A stretch of DNA of 64,000 bases from Saxidomus purpurata (lineage: Eukaryota; Mollusca; Bivalvia; Venerida; Veneridae), in assembly GCA_022818135.1 (NCBI GenBank), contig JAFMSR010000007.1, forward strand, positions 25,485,261-25,549,260, given 5' to 3'. A program made the translations under genes and the position numbers. Position 1 is the first letter of the stretch; each line of letters starts with the position of its first letter. Below the pieces are notes generated by a model, which saw only the letters and a list, made by a program, of their open reading frames with translations, made no database searches and was not told where the DNA came from. Below are positions 13,400 to 24,440 of this stretch, piece after piece.

Positions 13400-16300
13400 G
13401 ACTATGAACTTTGTTAGATTAAAAGGAAACGTAACGACCTGACTGTCAGTTAGAAGTGCTTATCAAACGTCTTATTTTTGAAAAAGATATGTATTACTGA
13501 AATATTTCTGTCATTTGAGTAGATGTTTCAAATTAATTTCTATACTTTCTATTTGTCTTATTTTTTTAGAATCAGATGGCATCAACTATTTATGGGAGGC
13601 TCCGAAAAATTAAAAATACGAATGTTTACTCTGAATAAATATATTACGATTTGTTTTTCTTTCATATTCATGTCGTTTTCGGCATTTAACTTCGTCTCAA
13701 AATACTGAAAAAAATGAGAAAGCAACATTGGAAATGTTATCAGGTATTTAGTCTTGAAATGAAACTGCTCTTGATAGTTTCCACATTCAAAACGATTATG
13801 GACCATTTCTTCTGCACCAGAAATTGAATTTTCTAAAGTTTATGACTTAAAGTAATGACTTTACATATTTATCAAAGTTTAAATTAAATCGACTGAAACA
13901 ATACGTAAGATAGACATACCAGACAGATCACGCACATTTTACAGTTATACACATGAATTTCAGAAGATTGTGTCGTGCTTTTATGTTATTTAGGGCCAAA
14001 TATGTCTTTATTGGTGCGAATAGGTCTTCCAGGAAAACTGAATTTTCGGTAAGCTCGTAGTCAACATTTAGAACAGTTTATGTTCCTTCTGTAATATTGC
14101 CGTTTTTTTCTTCTATTAGCCTAGAAAAGAATGTATGCCGCCAGTTATTAAATAATGTAATAAATCTCGAAAGCGATGAAGAAAAGCTGTACATGTTTTA
14201 GGATCTTGGTTTGCAATTAAAATATGAAAACTAACTAGTTAAAACTAGAGAATTGGTTATTTAATTCGGTTATATTGGCTTTGAAAGCAACGATTTTCCA
14301 TAATGATAAATTACTCTAATCAAAATTTAAACTTACACCTTTGTTGCACACTGCCACACACGTTGACGGTATCTTGGCTTTGGTAAGTATTCAGACTATA
14401 GATGCCAATATTCAAGTTGTTTCGCACTGGTGTATTAAGTGTCATCCATTTGAAAGACATTTTTCTTCCATATGGTGTGCATTACTTTAAGTTGGCTTGT
14501 TCGTACATACATGTTATGGTTTTAATTATTTCTCGTATGCGAACAAGTTCTTACGACAAAGATTTAATCGCTATTGGGGCTCATTCGAGACTAAATCAAC
14601 CTGGATTAAATGACAATGTCTTGCATAAGTACACTATCGAAATGGTACTGTTTGGAAACGAACCTTAGATTGTCTGATTCAGAAGTGAACTTGTTCAGTC
14701 CCAGACTAACAGTTTTAGTAGTCACTCAAACGAGCAAATATAATAGCTTTAGAAGGAAATATGCGTCGCAAATATTATTACAAGAAAGTATTTATTTGTC
14801 AAGCTTTCTGACTATCTCATGAAACTGCTGCTAATGACGGCATTATTCCATATATCAATCTTGATTTATTTTCTCTTCCTGTCGGAACTTTAGATAGATT
14901 GTTTTTCTGTATAATGACTATATAAATCATAGATAAGGCTGATTTCTTAGCACCAAACAAGCACATGTAAATGTACACAGTCATACACAAATTTAAAAAA
15001 TGCATTTGGCATCTAGCGAATTCACAATATGACGAACTTTACTTTCTGAAAAACTACAATACAGTCCGTTATCGTCACCGATGTTTTCAAGTTTTATATC
15101 TGTTTGAACACGGGATAGAAACTCAAAAGTTCAAATTTGAATCAGGCTTTCAGCCAAACCGTGTGTTCATTTAATGAATGAAGGCGTTAGAAAACTCAAG
15201 TACAATGTATAACGACCTAAAAGGCCTTGAACGATTTTCTTTCTCTTTCTGTCTCGAAGAGTTAAAAATCATGTCTATTTTTTATTTGCAATTTCTGAAA
15301 AGTTAAATGCTATCGATATTAATTTTCCATTTTCTGACAGTTTAATGTATTTTTAGTTCACATATGAAAATGTATCTTGCCTTGTAATAGCTTTAAAATC
15401 ATCTGTTAACCCAGGATTATGCAGCGTGTTCACTGAAACACAAGCCGGCATAAATCATGATTATGTCTGAAAAAAGAATAAATGATTTTAAAAGGCACAT
15501 CTTTAGAATTGTAGTTACTGGTGGCAGAGACGTGAGTACTTAACCACCACAAATGACTTTGAATGTTAAAACTATCAATAACACTTTTATTACCTAGACT
15601 GATATTGTAACGGTAAATTGGCTGCAAAATGTGCAAAACAAAGTAATATGCCTAACGCTGCTTTCATAATCGAAAGCTTAAATAGCTCCGTATGTTTTCG
15701 CTTTTGCTCCGAAAACGACATAAATACATGTATAAATTTCTTTTTTTTCTTTTTCGGAGCCTACCATGTAATCTGTAATGCCATCTTATTCTTAAAAAGA
15801 CACTACGTTATCATACAGAAAATATTGAAATGTAATCGAAACATTCACTAAAATGACAAAACTATTTCAGTAATAAAAACGCGTGTCTCACACTTTTCCC
15901 TTCTGGACACTCACAGTTAGCAACATAATCATTCGTTATGACCATGACGAAAGGAAATCAAGAGGAAGTCCCTAGTTTATTTCTATATTTTTCTTTTGGA
16001 GTATATAGAAAATATCAGGTTACTGTCTTTTGATAATAGTTGATATCGGACGAGGATGATATCGGCAAGGGAAGCCGAGTCTTGCCGAGGCTCTCCGGTC
16101 GATATTCATCCGAGTTCGATTTCAACTGTTATCAGAAGACAGTGAATGAAACGCACATATGTAGCCTGAAGTAGCTACTGAAAATTGATTTATAGCGTAG
16201 CATGTAAGAAATACACAATAGCCTAGATCTTATTTCATAAAACTCACTCAATGTTCAATATGGGCGGGGACTAAAACGTGATATCAGAACAGTGTCATAA

Positions 16301-17385
16301 TAACACATTTCTGTGATATCAGACGTCGCAATATCAACAAATATCAGACGGTATTATCGGGTCGTCGTCATGGCAGTTGCATAATAAAACACATACGACT
16401 AAACTTTTGCCTTTCTGTCAAATATTTAAAATGCGGGTATTTTTGCATGATCTTCACAATTTGTTTTAATCTACCAAACAAAATGAGGCAGCACACGCTT
16501 AAATGGGAGAAGAAATTTCTAGTGGTACATACTACACATCTACGTTGAAAAAACGACGTCGAAACACGTAATAGTATTTTTGAGTATTGTCGAGATACAG
16601 TTTCAACTGGAACAATTCTGTTTCTTTGACAAATATTACAGCAGTTTATCAGAATATGTTGCATTTTTGAAGACACATAAGGTAACGGTAGATTTGCTTT
16701 AAACATATAGGAAAATTTGTTGTTGTTTTTTTTTAAACATCCGCATAAGCAACTGGCGTTTACAACAGACTGTCTATGATCTCTTTTTAAGAGAAGTCAT
16801 TATACTAGTAGAAACCAAAATTAAGAATGTCATAACCGCTTATGTGTTGTAGCAATACACATTAGGGTTTCAACAATTAAGATTATTCTTGTTGTTACTT
16901 CGAATGAAATTGTTACCACGCTACAGCTATAAATAAAGCATGATATCTGATTTATTATGTTATGATTACCTTTACATCAATGGAATCGTTTTGTTTGTCT
17001 AGATGTATTGTTCGTTTTTTAACGCTTTTAGCTCAGAACAGTTTTACTACACTTTTACATAGAAGTACCGAAGTACGGATCTCTTTTACGGTAAGCAATG
17101 TAACGACTGTGTTAAATCCTTTCAAAGAAAGAGTTTTAGTATTGTTATCGTCCATCTCTGTGGTCCAGAACTTATGTTGAATTGTTTCAATATTTGCTGA
17201 CTCAAAACAAACAAAACTGTTGTATCGCATTGTATCGAGTAGTTAGGTTCACTGTAACTGTAACTAAATGGCCAAATATTGCATTTTGAAGGGGCATCAT
17301 AAAACAACAACAAATGAATACATGATGTAGTGCCGTTGATGAATATTTCTACCATGCACTAGTCTGATAAAGTAGTTCTAATATA
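13400..17385 (+). repeat. Tandem duplication family D, copy a (partial)
   Basis: Diverged copy of a kilobase-scale unit repeated through 27.5 kb. The 18-base word AGCGATGAAGAAAAGCTG at 14172-14189 recurs exactly at 23392-23409 and in mutated form near 26531. The stretch 14400-14650 (CATTTGAAAGACATT, TCTCGTATGCGAACA, TCTTACGACA) matches 26660-26910. The stretch 16800-16870 (AAATTAAGAATGTCA, ATACACATTAG) matches 27230-27300. 16908-16945 (AATTGTTACCACGC, AATAAAG) matches 23768-23800. Order and orientation agree between copies. Only the second part of the unit is recognisable here. Short open frames in the shared block are not maintained in frame between copies. Confidence 0.65.
16022..16143. mobile_element. 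Fold-back element, about 48-base arms (ACTGTCTTTTGATAA)
   Basis: The arms ACTGTCTTTTGATAATAGTT (16022-16041) and AACTGTTATCAGAAGACAGT (16124-16143) are inverted copies with three differences. Pairing continues inward through GATATCGG/CGAACTCGGAT-type sequence to a small GC-richer centre (AAGCCGAGTCTTGCCGAGGC). The whole 122 bases can form a long hairpin. No coding capacity. The central CCGAG/CGAGGCTCT words resemble those in the element at 23959. Confidence 0.8.
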
Positions 17386-17689
17386 ACCATGCACACTGGC
17401 CAACTTACGGTCTTATCTTTAAGAACAACTTCGTATATAATAAACCCTAGCGATACGATTATTATGTATGTATTGATTAGTCATCATCACTTTCAAACAA
17501 TAAAAATCCTACTTAGATGCTGTACTATAAAGATGATAATTTTCGAAAGTCGTCAAATATGTCACAGGTGATTTCTTCAGACAAAAACTGAGGACCTGAT
17601 ACTAGTATGAGTTCGTTTAGAAATAAAATTTGATTTAATGAAAAATTGAAAAAATGTGTTTAAGTTCAATTTTCTGTTTGTTAGGATTT

Positions 17690-17905
17690 CATTTGAATGG
17701 AAAATGGTTAAAGTGACCATCATAATTTTAGATTATAACTTTAATCAATGATTTATACTCCTTAGAATATTGAGCATCTCCGTAGATAACCAAAATGTAT
17801 GGCTATGTATAACAGTTTCATTCAAATTAGATATAGTAGAAATCTGTAAAATTCCTTTGACTATCCTAGTCAAAAATAAAACAATCAGCCGTTTGGTCAT
17901 GTGTA
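17690..17905 (-). repeat. Inverted copy of a segment also found at 55.75-55.97 kb
   Basis: Read on the minus strand, this block contains in order TTTTATTTTTGACTAGGAT, AATTTTACAGATTTC, GAATGAAACTGTT, TATAAATCATTGATTAA and TTTTAGATTATAACTTT-type words. They match 55768-55955 on the plus strand in the same order, ending in GATGGTCACTTT (compare AAAGTGACCATC at 17711-17722). A direct-orientation match of part of the same region (GGTCATTTTGAAAGGTAATATCACTT, from about 18016) lies just downstream. It may be a dispersed repeat or an inversion within the array. Confidence 0.55.
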
Positions 17906-19849
17906 AATCATGTAGTATCTGTTAGTAAATGAAATAAACTGACAAACCTTAATTCTCACATGTTTTTTAAATCATTTACAGTGTTTTCAGCACCATTCTT
18001 GCCTATAACTCAGTATGGTCATTTTGAAAGGTAATATCACTTAAAAGGAAGGCGGAGTTAAGGAAAGGTCTACATGTACAAAAGAAAAATAGTATCCATT
18101 TTCTGTTTTGTTAAGTTCAGTTGCACTGACTGGTGTCGAACGCCTTCAAGAGCAGACTGAGCATCACTGATAGCAGATTAGATAAGTCGTGAATCTTACC
18201 GCGAACAAAAATAAACAATGTTTAGGTAAAGTCAATATATTTTGTATTAAAAATCAAATATGCATGAAGCTTGTTTTTACCCACCAATCATGTTTTAATT
18301 CATTCACTTATATCTATGAATAATCCTATGACAATGTGCTACTTTGTTATGTTTAAGTTTCCTAAAGGACACAGCATACCAGGCGTATCTAGAAAATGTA
18401 AGAGTGACCCATATGAAATAATATATTTGTTTAACTTATGATAAAAATGCTGTATCTAAAACTTTAGTTTTTATCACGAATTCATATACATATTTTCACA
18501 AAAGCTTTAGGTCAATATAATTTATCTAACGTCGCATCGTCAGAAAGTTGTCTGTTCGGAATCACAACAAAAATACAGTATATATGCCATACTGACGAAC
18601 TTATTGTATATGCAAAGGTTATCTGCCCTAGATTAAATTTTGTTAAGAAACAAACTAAACATTAGGTTAATAACTGCATAAAAAGACGGAAAGGTAAAAC
18701 AACGTATCCTTTCAGAAAATGAATGACATGAATGTATTAAACTTATATCACACTTGTTCTTAATTCTAACCAAAAATAGTAACACCATACCAGTACTCTG
18801 ATATTATAATATATAGATATTTCAAATACTACTTTCAGTAAGGTTTCATACTCTTTATAATATAACTGCCGTGTGTCTATATTAAGAGACAACCAGCAAG
18901 TATAGATATAGTCCTTAACAATATAACGACTGGCAAGAAATCAGACACAAATTGTCAATAAAGAGATTAAAACACTAATAATGAATGCGTGTACTCGTTG
19001 AGCTGTACTTCGACAGTATGATTAAAATGATTACATCTTACCGTTTTAGTTCCTTTGCGTGTGGAAACGTTGGCACTTGGCAAAGATTAATGACCACGCA
19101 CCTTGAAACATGTTTCGCTGACCTTTCATGCACGCTGATTATTAGTATTCCAGTATGTTTTAGACAACATTGCAATTTTAGTTTTGATAGCCTACGAGCA
19201 CTCATATTGGTTTGGATGAAAAGGTCAAAGAGTGGGGTTTAGTTCTTTTCTTTCGAAATATTGTTGGTATGTAGCCGGACGATACTGTATTTAATATTAC
19301 AAAACGATGAAGAACGACAAAACAAAGTTACCAAATTGTTTCTGTTTCTTTTAACTATCAGAGGTATTTAAAGTTAAACTTTGACAGCTTAACATAAAGT
19401 AGTATGTTCTGAATAGTAAAAGAGACAATATACAATAAATGAAATATGTGTTATCAAAAATATGGCAAAAACATATTTATTTGCGATATATTATTTGTCC
19501 AGGTGTCTGAAAGTCTTACAATGGTATCATCCTCATATCAATCGTATGGTCTTTTACTTCATGTCGGATCTTGAAACAACATATTGAACTGTCTTAAAGC
19601 AGAGAACCTAAAGAACTCTAATTCTGACGATCTTTCGTGTGTAATTTTTTAAAAACTTGTACTAGGTAGAGACTACCAGCGAGGTGCTTTATATCAGCAT
19701 ACATGTACATTGTACCTCTTTTTCCTGGTGATATTCTTTAAAACGGACATACTTTGAAAAAAACACAACTGTTATGTGTATATCTAAAAGAAATGCCTCT
19801 GCACCATGCGATAACTAGAAATAAATCATGGAATATAATCCTGCCTTAG

Positions 19850-20060
19850 GATACGATGACGTTCTCTTCTGTTCTGCGAACCTCAATCAGATGGTGTTGT
19901 TCGATAAGTTATGCAGAACAGAAGGGAACACGTGTTGTGGATTTTAGAGACATCAGCAACCAATCGGACAAGACGGAGGTACCTGGACCGGACCCTTTGT
20001 TACCGCTGTGTCATAGGGTGCGACCTGACTTCTCATGAAACATATTCACTTTGTTTCAGG
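19850..20060 (+). other. GC-richer islet, possible exon remnant, unassigned
   Basis: About 200 bases with distinctly higher GC than the flanks. Two overlapping plus frames stay open (19856-20038 and 19911-20144), and the first includes the hydrophilic stretch GTRVVDFRDISNQSDKTEVP. CAGGTTAGT at about 20058 looks like a splice donor. I do not recognise a domain, and the opposite strand has no long frame. It could be an exon of an unknown gene, a gene relic inserted into duplication copy b, or chance. Confidence 0.15.
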
Positions 20061-23000
20061 TTAGTACTTTTACCTTATTTGTTACATATATCAATAATAA
20101 GTGTAATAACGTATAATTATATCTTAGTTGTATGTTTTTGGTAGAAGAAGCTTTTGTCATTTATTCATAAGAAATCTATCAAAATAAGATAAGAGTGTAT
20201 ACGTACATTGTATGTTACAAATCTTTTTGTACATTATTTATTCCTTGATTGTACTTGTCATCTCAAAATTGTAATAAAAACATATTCATTTAATTTTGGG
20301 TTGTGTGGTTGGCCTCCCAAAAGGACCCACTTCTATCAAAGTAAACATTTGGCTGAAAAGCGAAAGCTCACCTACGGACAGACGTATAAGCGCCCTTAGT
20401 CTAGCGCATACTGAGGACAGATAAAAATGTTTAATTATGTAAGGTGTTTTTGTACTTATGAATGAAAAGTTATAGCTAACGGAGATATCAATTAACAATC
20501 TGTATCACGTTTTGTTCTCAAATTCTAAATATTTTACGCGTACTTTTTAGACAAGGTGGCATTTATGAAAAGACGCATCGTCAGAAGGTTGTCCGGTCGG
20601 AGTCGCGATACAATGTACAAAACTGATGCCTTATTAATAAAATCATAATATCTTTCCATTTAATACCTCACACAATCATATTAAAAGGTCTACTTCACTA
20701 CAATACCCTCGGTGCTTTGATTTATGTATCTACAACCTGTCAAAACTGAACATTTAGCTGTCAACAAGAATTGAAATGTATCCCTTTAAAAATCATATTT
20801 ATGTCATCGCTTTAAGTGTTCACTTCAGTGTTTAATTAAGAGACGGAATAAGTCATATTAGAATGCAATTCTAAATATGATATTTGTGAATTGTTTGAAA
20901 CAACGTTCGTTTTCAAACAGAGGTCTATAATACCAAACATTTTCAGGTAGAATGCTGTATGTCAAAATAGGTTTTGCATTTGAAAGCATAAGTTGATGTG
21001 CTAGGCATGAAAATGATGAAAGTATGCAAGACAAATGCCAGCTTATTGAAAAGGTGTAGATATGGACATACCTTGATTTTCGCCAAGCTCAATGGAGTCG
21101 CATCTGATATACTAATTTTCGGCATGAATTGATGTGGAATAAACAACACAAGGCAAATGATTTAGACTTCCAAGTAAAATGTACGCAATTAAATCATCGT
21201 AGTAGACAACGATGTCTGTAAAATCCGTATTTACTTGCATATACGGCTTCTGTCGTATATTGAATATCAATATATACGTATGCCTATTATAGTGGTTGAC
21301 AAAAACAGCCCTCTTATAGACAACAAATGACAATGTAACTTTATAGAATCCTGATTTGTGTTGTTTTTATGTTACATGACTTTTTAAATAAGCACTTTCA
21401 AAACTTTTTTAATGTGATGAAGCATGACTGCTGTCCGTTGGTAAATAATTGTTCACAAACTGAATGAGAACAAATCGATTAAAGGACCAAGAGATAAAAC
21501 AACAAATCCTTTCATCAAATGTCTCAAAATTTAAGAAGCAATGCATCACTGTATGAAACAATTTTTAAAATATTTAATTTGTACGGTCACACCTGTTGAA
21601 ACCTGAGTTGAAAACAATGTAAACAATTTTTTTAAATTCAAAATTTGTTTCTGTCACACCAATACTGAACTGTAGCCTATAATTAATACTACTATATTAA
21701 GGTTCCTTTGGCATGTACAAGTTTTTAAATACTACATGTGTATAAATGATTTCACCGACTTGAAGGGAATTGTCTATTATGAGACGCACAACAAGCAATT
21801 TTGAACTTGATAGGATTTGCGTGAAAGAGACACAACAATTTGAACTTTGGCAAATGTTTTTGCTGAAATTTCAAGCAAATTAATTATTTGTATTCCAACA
21901 GGATTCTGGGACAACCTTTCGAAAATTGTAACAAAGTTTTAACAGTCCGAAAGCATTTCAATTTGTTTAGATGAAAACGCCGATGAGGAGGCCCGGGGGA
22001 CATTCAGTCCTGTCCTTTTGGGATACTGTTTGCATGAAGCCAGGTAATGCTGTGAATATGATCAAAACAATTGAGAAGAAAAAACAAAATAAACAAAGTG
22101 TTACTGTTACTTATAAATACTAAAAGTATTCCATTTAACGTTGATAGAGTAGCATAGAGCAGTATGTTTCAAACGCAAGAGCCGTATTAGTCCACGCAAT
22201 GCCTGTTAAGTTAGAAAGATGATTATATAAGTCTGTGATTTTAGTGTGGACAGAGATGAAATTTCGTCTCAAATTATTTCTATTTTCTCTATTTAATTTC
22301 AGATGGTTCTTTGAACGGATTCATTTCAACCTGATATGGATTATGTTCTCAGGGGTTATCTTGCATTTAAATGAATGTTACTTCCTGTAATTATAATTAC
22401 AATTATTTTATTGCACCAGAACAAAGAACATGCATCCGTCCCCTTGAATATTAAACTTTCTTACACAACTTGCTTTGTAAAGGCTGATTGATACAAATTT
22501 AATTGATCTAAACTGCCTTGAAATGAATTTTGAGATTTCAAATAATACACGCACACCTTATGTTGAAATAGCCTTTCAAAAGAAGGTACTTCAAGTGTTT
22601 TAAAACAACACGAATAGCAGTTGCAACATATTACTTACTAAGTTACTGAAGGATTTTGTAAAACTTGTGTAATCTAAAATAATGAAATTCAGCATTGAAC
22701 ATTATAAATAATTTCTAACAAAATGAAAAGATATGGTATATTTCCGTAAGAAGTACTTATCAAATGTCCCAATGGCATTTAATGTTCCAATAAGTTAACT
22801 AATTCGTAAAGAAGAAGTGTTTTTGCTAGAAGAGCCACAGAATACATTTCCAGCAAATCTGACATTTTGCACAATGAGGATTGCATACATGCTGTCGTCA
22901 TTTTGAGTACATTTAACAAACTATAGAAACTCATTCTAAAACATCAGTGATCATTTCGCCAAACAAGACTTTTCTACAGTTGTGAAAAATGGTCTTTAAA

Positions 23001-23428
23001 CGTTTGTTTGTAGTTTTAGCATGAAATAATTGACAATACATTTGTATCAAAGTCTGAAACAAAACCACTCAACCAATTTCAAAGAAAGAACACCAACATT
23101 GATACTTCTTGAACACGCAATGTGTACAATAATAGACAAACAAAAATTTAAAAGAAGATTGTCTCGGATTTAATCATATTTGTGGCTGATAAATATTTGA
23201 CGCATGTATTGGTGTTGTTGAAGAAATCTAATCTTAAGGAGTGGACGCAATCAACATTAAGTACAATTTTCAACGAAAGACGAGTGTTTTATCGATAATA
23301 TTGTCCTCTTCGCTATAGGTTTAGAAAATAATAAATGTCGCCGGTTCAAACTCTAACACTCGATTAGTTCAATCGTGTATTTTGGCAAGAGAGCGATGAA
23401 GAAAAGCTGAAAGATTATTTAAGAAATA

Positions 23429-23544
23429 TTAAATTGTTCCCTATTTTTATCGTTGAATAAAATATAGTCAGGAATTTGGATGCGTAGTGCGTCCAAATGA
23501 CTGACTGTATTTCATTCAACGATAACATGTAGGGAACAATTTAT
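23429..23544. mobile_element. Fold-back element, AAATTGTTCCCT arms
   Basis: The left arm AAATTGTTCCCTATTTTTAT (from 23431) is followed by CGTTGAATAAAATATAGTCA. The right arm reads in inverse TGACTGTATTTCATTCAACG ... AGGGAACAATTT (to 23542). The centre GGATGCGTAGTGCGTCC (23478-23494) is itself nearly palindromic. The full-length hairpin is about 115 bases. It sits inside duplication copy c, next to the AGCGATGAAGAAAAGCTG marker, and is absent at the equivalent point of copy d. It is likely a young short MITE. Confidence 0.85.
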
Positions 23545-23958
23545 TATGTCTATTCTTACACGTTACTTTCATTGAAAATAGTCCCGAACTTAATTTAACG
23601 CGCAGTAGTATTTCATTTTAATCTTAAAACGCGAGATACGATTGGACACGCTTGTTTACCTTGGACAAACGAGCTAAATTTTATCAAAGAGAAAACTACA
23701 GGCTTTTCCTTACATGTTTAAATAGGAAAAACAGCTGTGTTAGAATTACTATTATCATCATAAATAAAATTGTTACTATGCCAAAACTGGAAATAAAGAA
23801 AAGCATCTAAACCTGAAGTTGACTTTCTTATAATATGCCTATCTTTACATATATAAGATGTCCTTGTTTGTCCTTTGTTAACTTCAAGTTTACATACAAT
23901 TTCCTAGGTAACGAATTTTTATACAGTAAGCATAATAGTTTCTGTCATGAGCACGAAA

Positions 23959-24064
23959 TTCAGATCGAAATATCCGTCACCGAGGGTAACTCTTTTGGCT
24001 GGAACGAGGCTCTGCCGAGTTCACGTAAAACAGTTACCCGAGGTGACGGATATTTCCATCTGAG
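23959..24064. mobile_element. Fold-back element, CAGATCGAAATATCCGTCAC arms
   Basis: The left arm CAGATCGAAATATCCGTCAC followed by CGAGGGTAACTCTTTT (23961-23996) pairs with AAAACAGTTACCCGAGGTGA and CGGATATTTCCATCTG (24027-24062), with about four mismatches in 36 bases. The loop GGCTGGAACGAGGCTCTGCC is GC-rich. At about 105 bases it has no coding capacity. Its central CGAGGCTCTGCCGAG recalls the centre of the element at 16022, which suggests a related group. Confidence 0.85.
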
Positions 24065-24440
24065 CCAAGTGTCTCATGTTGGAAACTTTTTCTTGCATAC
24101 CGTCTTGCACTTTAAAGTAGATTTCTAAATGCAAACTTATCAAAATGATGAACTATTGTGAAAAAAAAAACGATTTTCCGACATTGTGTTTGGAAAATTG
24201 ACGTCACAATGTTTATAAAGTTACGTCATAAGTAATTCACGAGTGTCGTCTGGCATAGGAGGGGTGCCAGGTTTTCCCAGAAATGATGAATTGGTAAACG
24301 AACCGCCTTAAGAAATTACCACAAACTGCGGTTTAAACGAGCATAAACCTCCAACAACAGCAACATAAAAGCCTTACAATGTGGGCATGGCCGTTGATAA
24401 ATGCTTTTACCGTGAACAAGTCTGGTAAAAAAAATTAATT

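Larger units (their letters stand above)
17386..20540 (+). repeat. Tandem duplication family D, copy b (internally deleted)
   Basis: The start CCAACTTACGGTCT near 17399 matches 24457. AATCAAATATGCAT near 18252 matches 24505. GCATCGTCAGAAAGTTGTC near 18534 matches 20576 (copy c). The stretch 18870-18955 (ATATTAAGAGACAACCAGCAA, GGCAAGAAATCAGACACAAA) matches 21775-21830 and 25378-25460. 19140-19200 (CATTGCAATTTTAG, GATAGCCTACGAG) matches 25510-25555. The later part present in copies c and d (22.3-23.4 kb, 25.75-26.5 kb) is not recognisable here, so this copy is truncated or replaced after about 19.4 kb. Confidence 0.6.
20541..24440 (+). repeat. Tandem duplication family D, copy c
   Basis: The best-preserved copy, paired with copy d at an offset of about 3.4-3.75 kb. 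Matching pairs include GCAAGACAAATGC (21025 and 24761), AAGCACTTTCAAAAC (21389 and 25060), GTGATGAAGCATGACTG (21413 and 25088 region), CCTATAATT near 21676 and 25262, ATTTCAAATAATACAC (22534 and 25930) and GATTTTGTAAAACTTG (22651 and 26026). The later part (23.3-23.4 kb) and 23.77 kb match copy a. Two fold-back elements at 23429 and 23959 interrupt it and have no counterpart in copy d. No coding frame is shared. Confidence 0.75.

Noticed and set aside
16368..16706. 112-residue minus-strand open frame
   Set aside because: No domain, no conserved counterpart in the other D copies at this position, and composition typical of chance frames.
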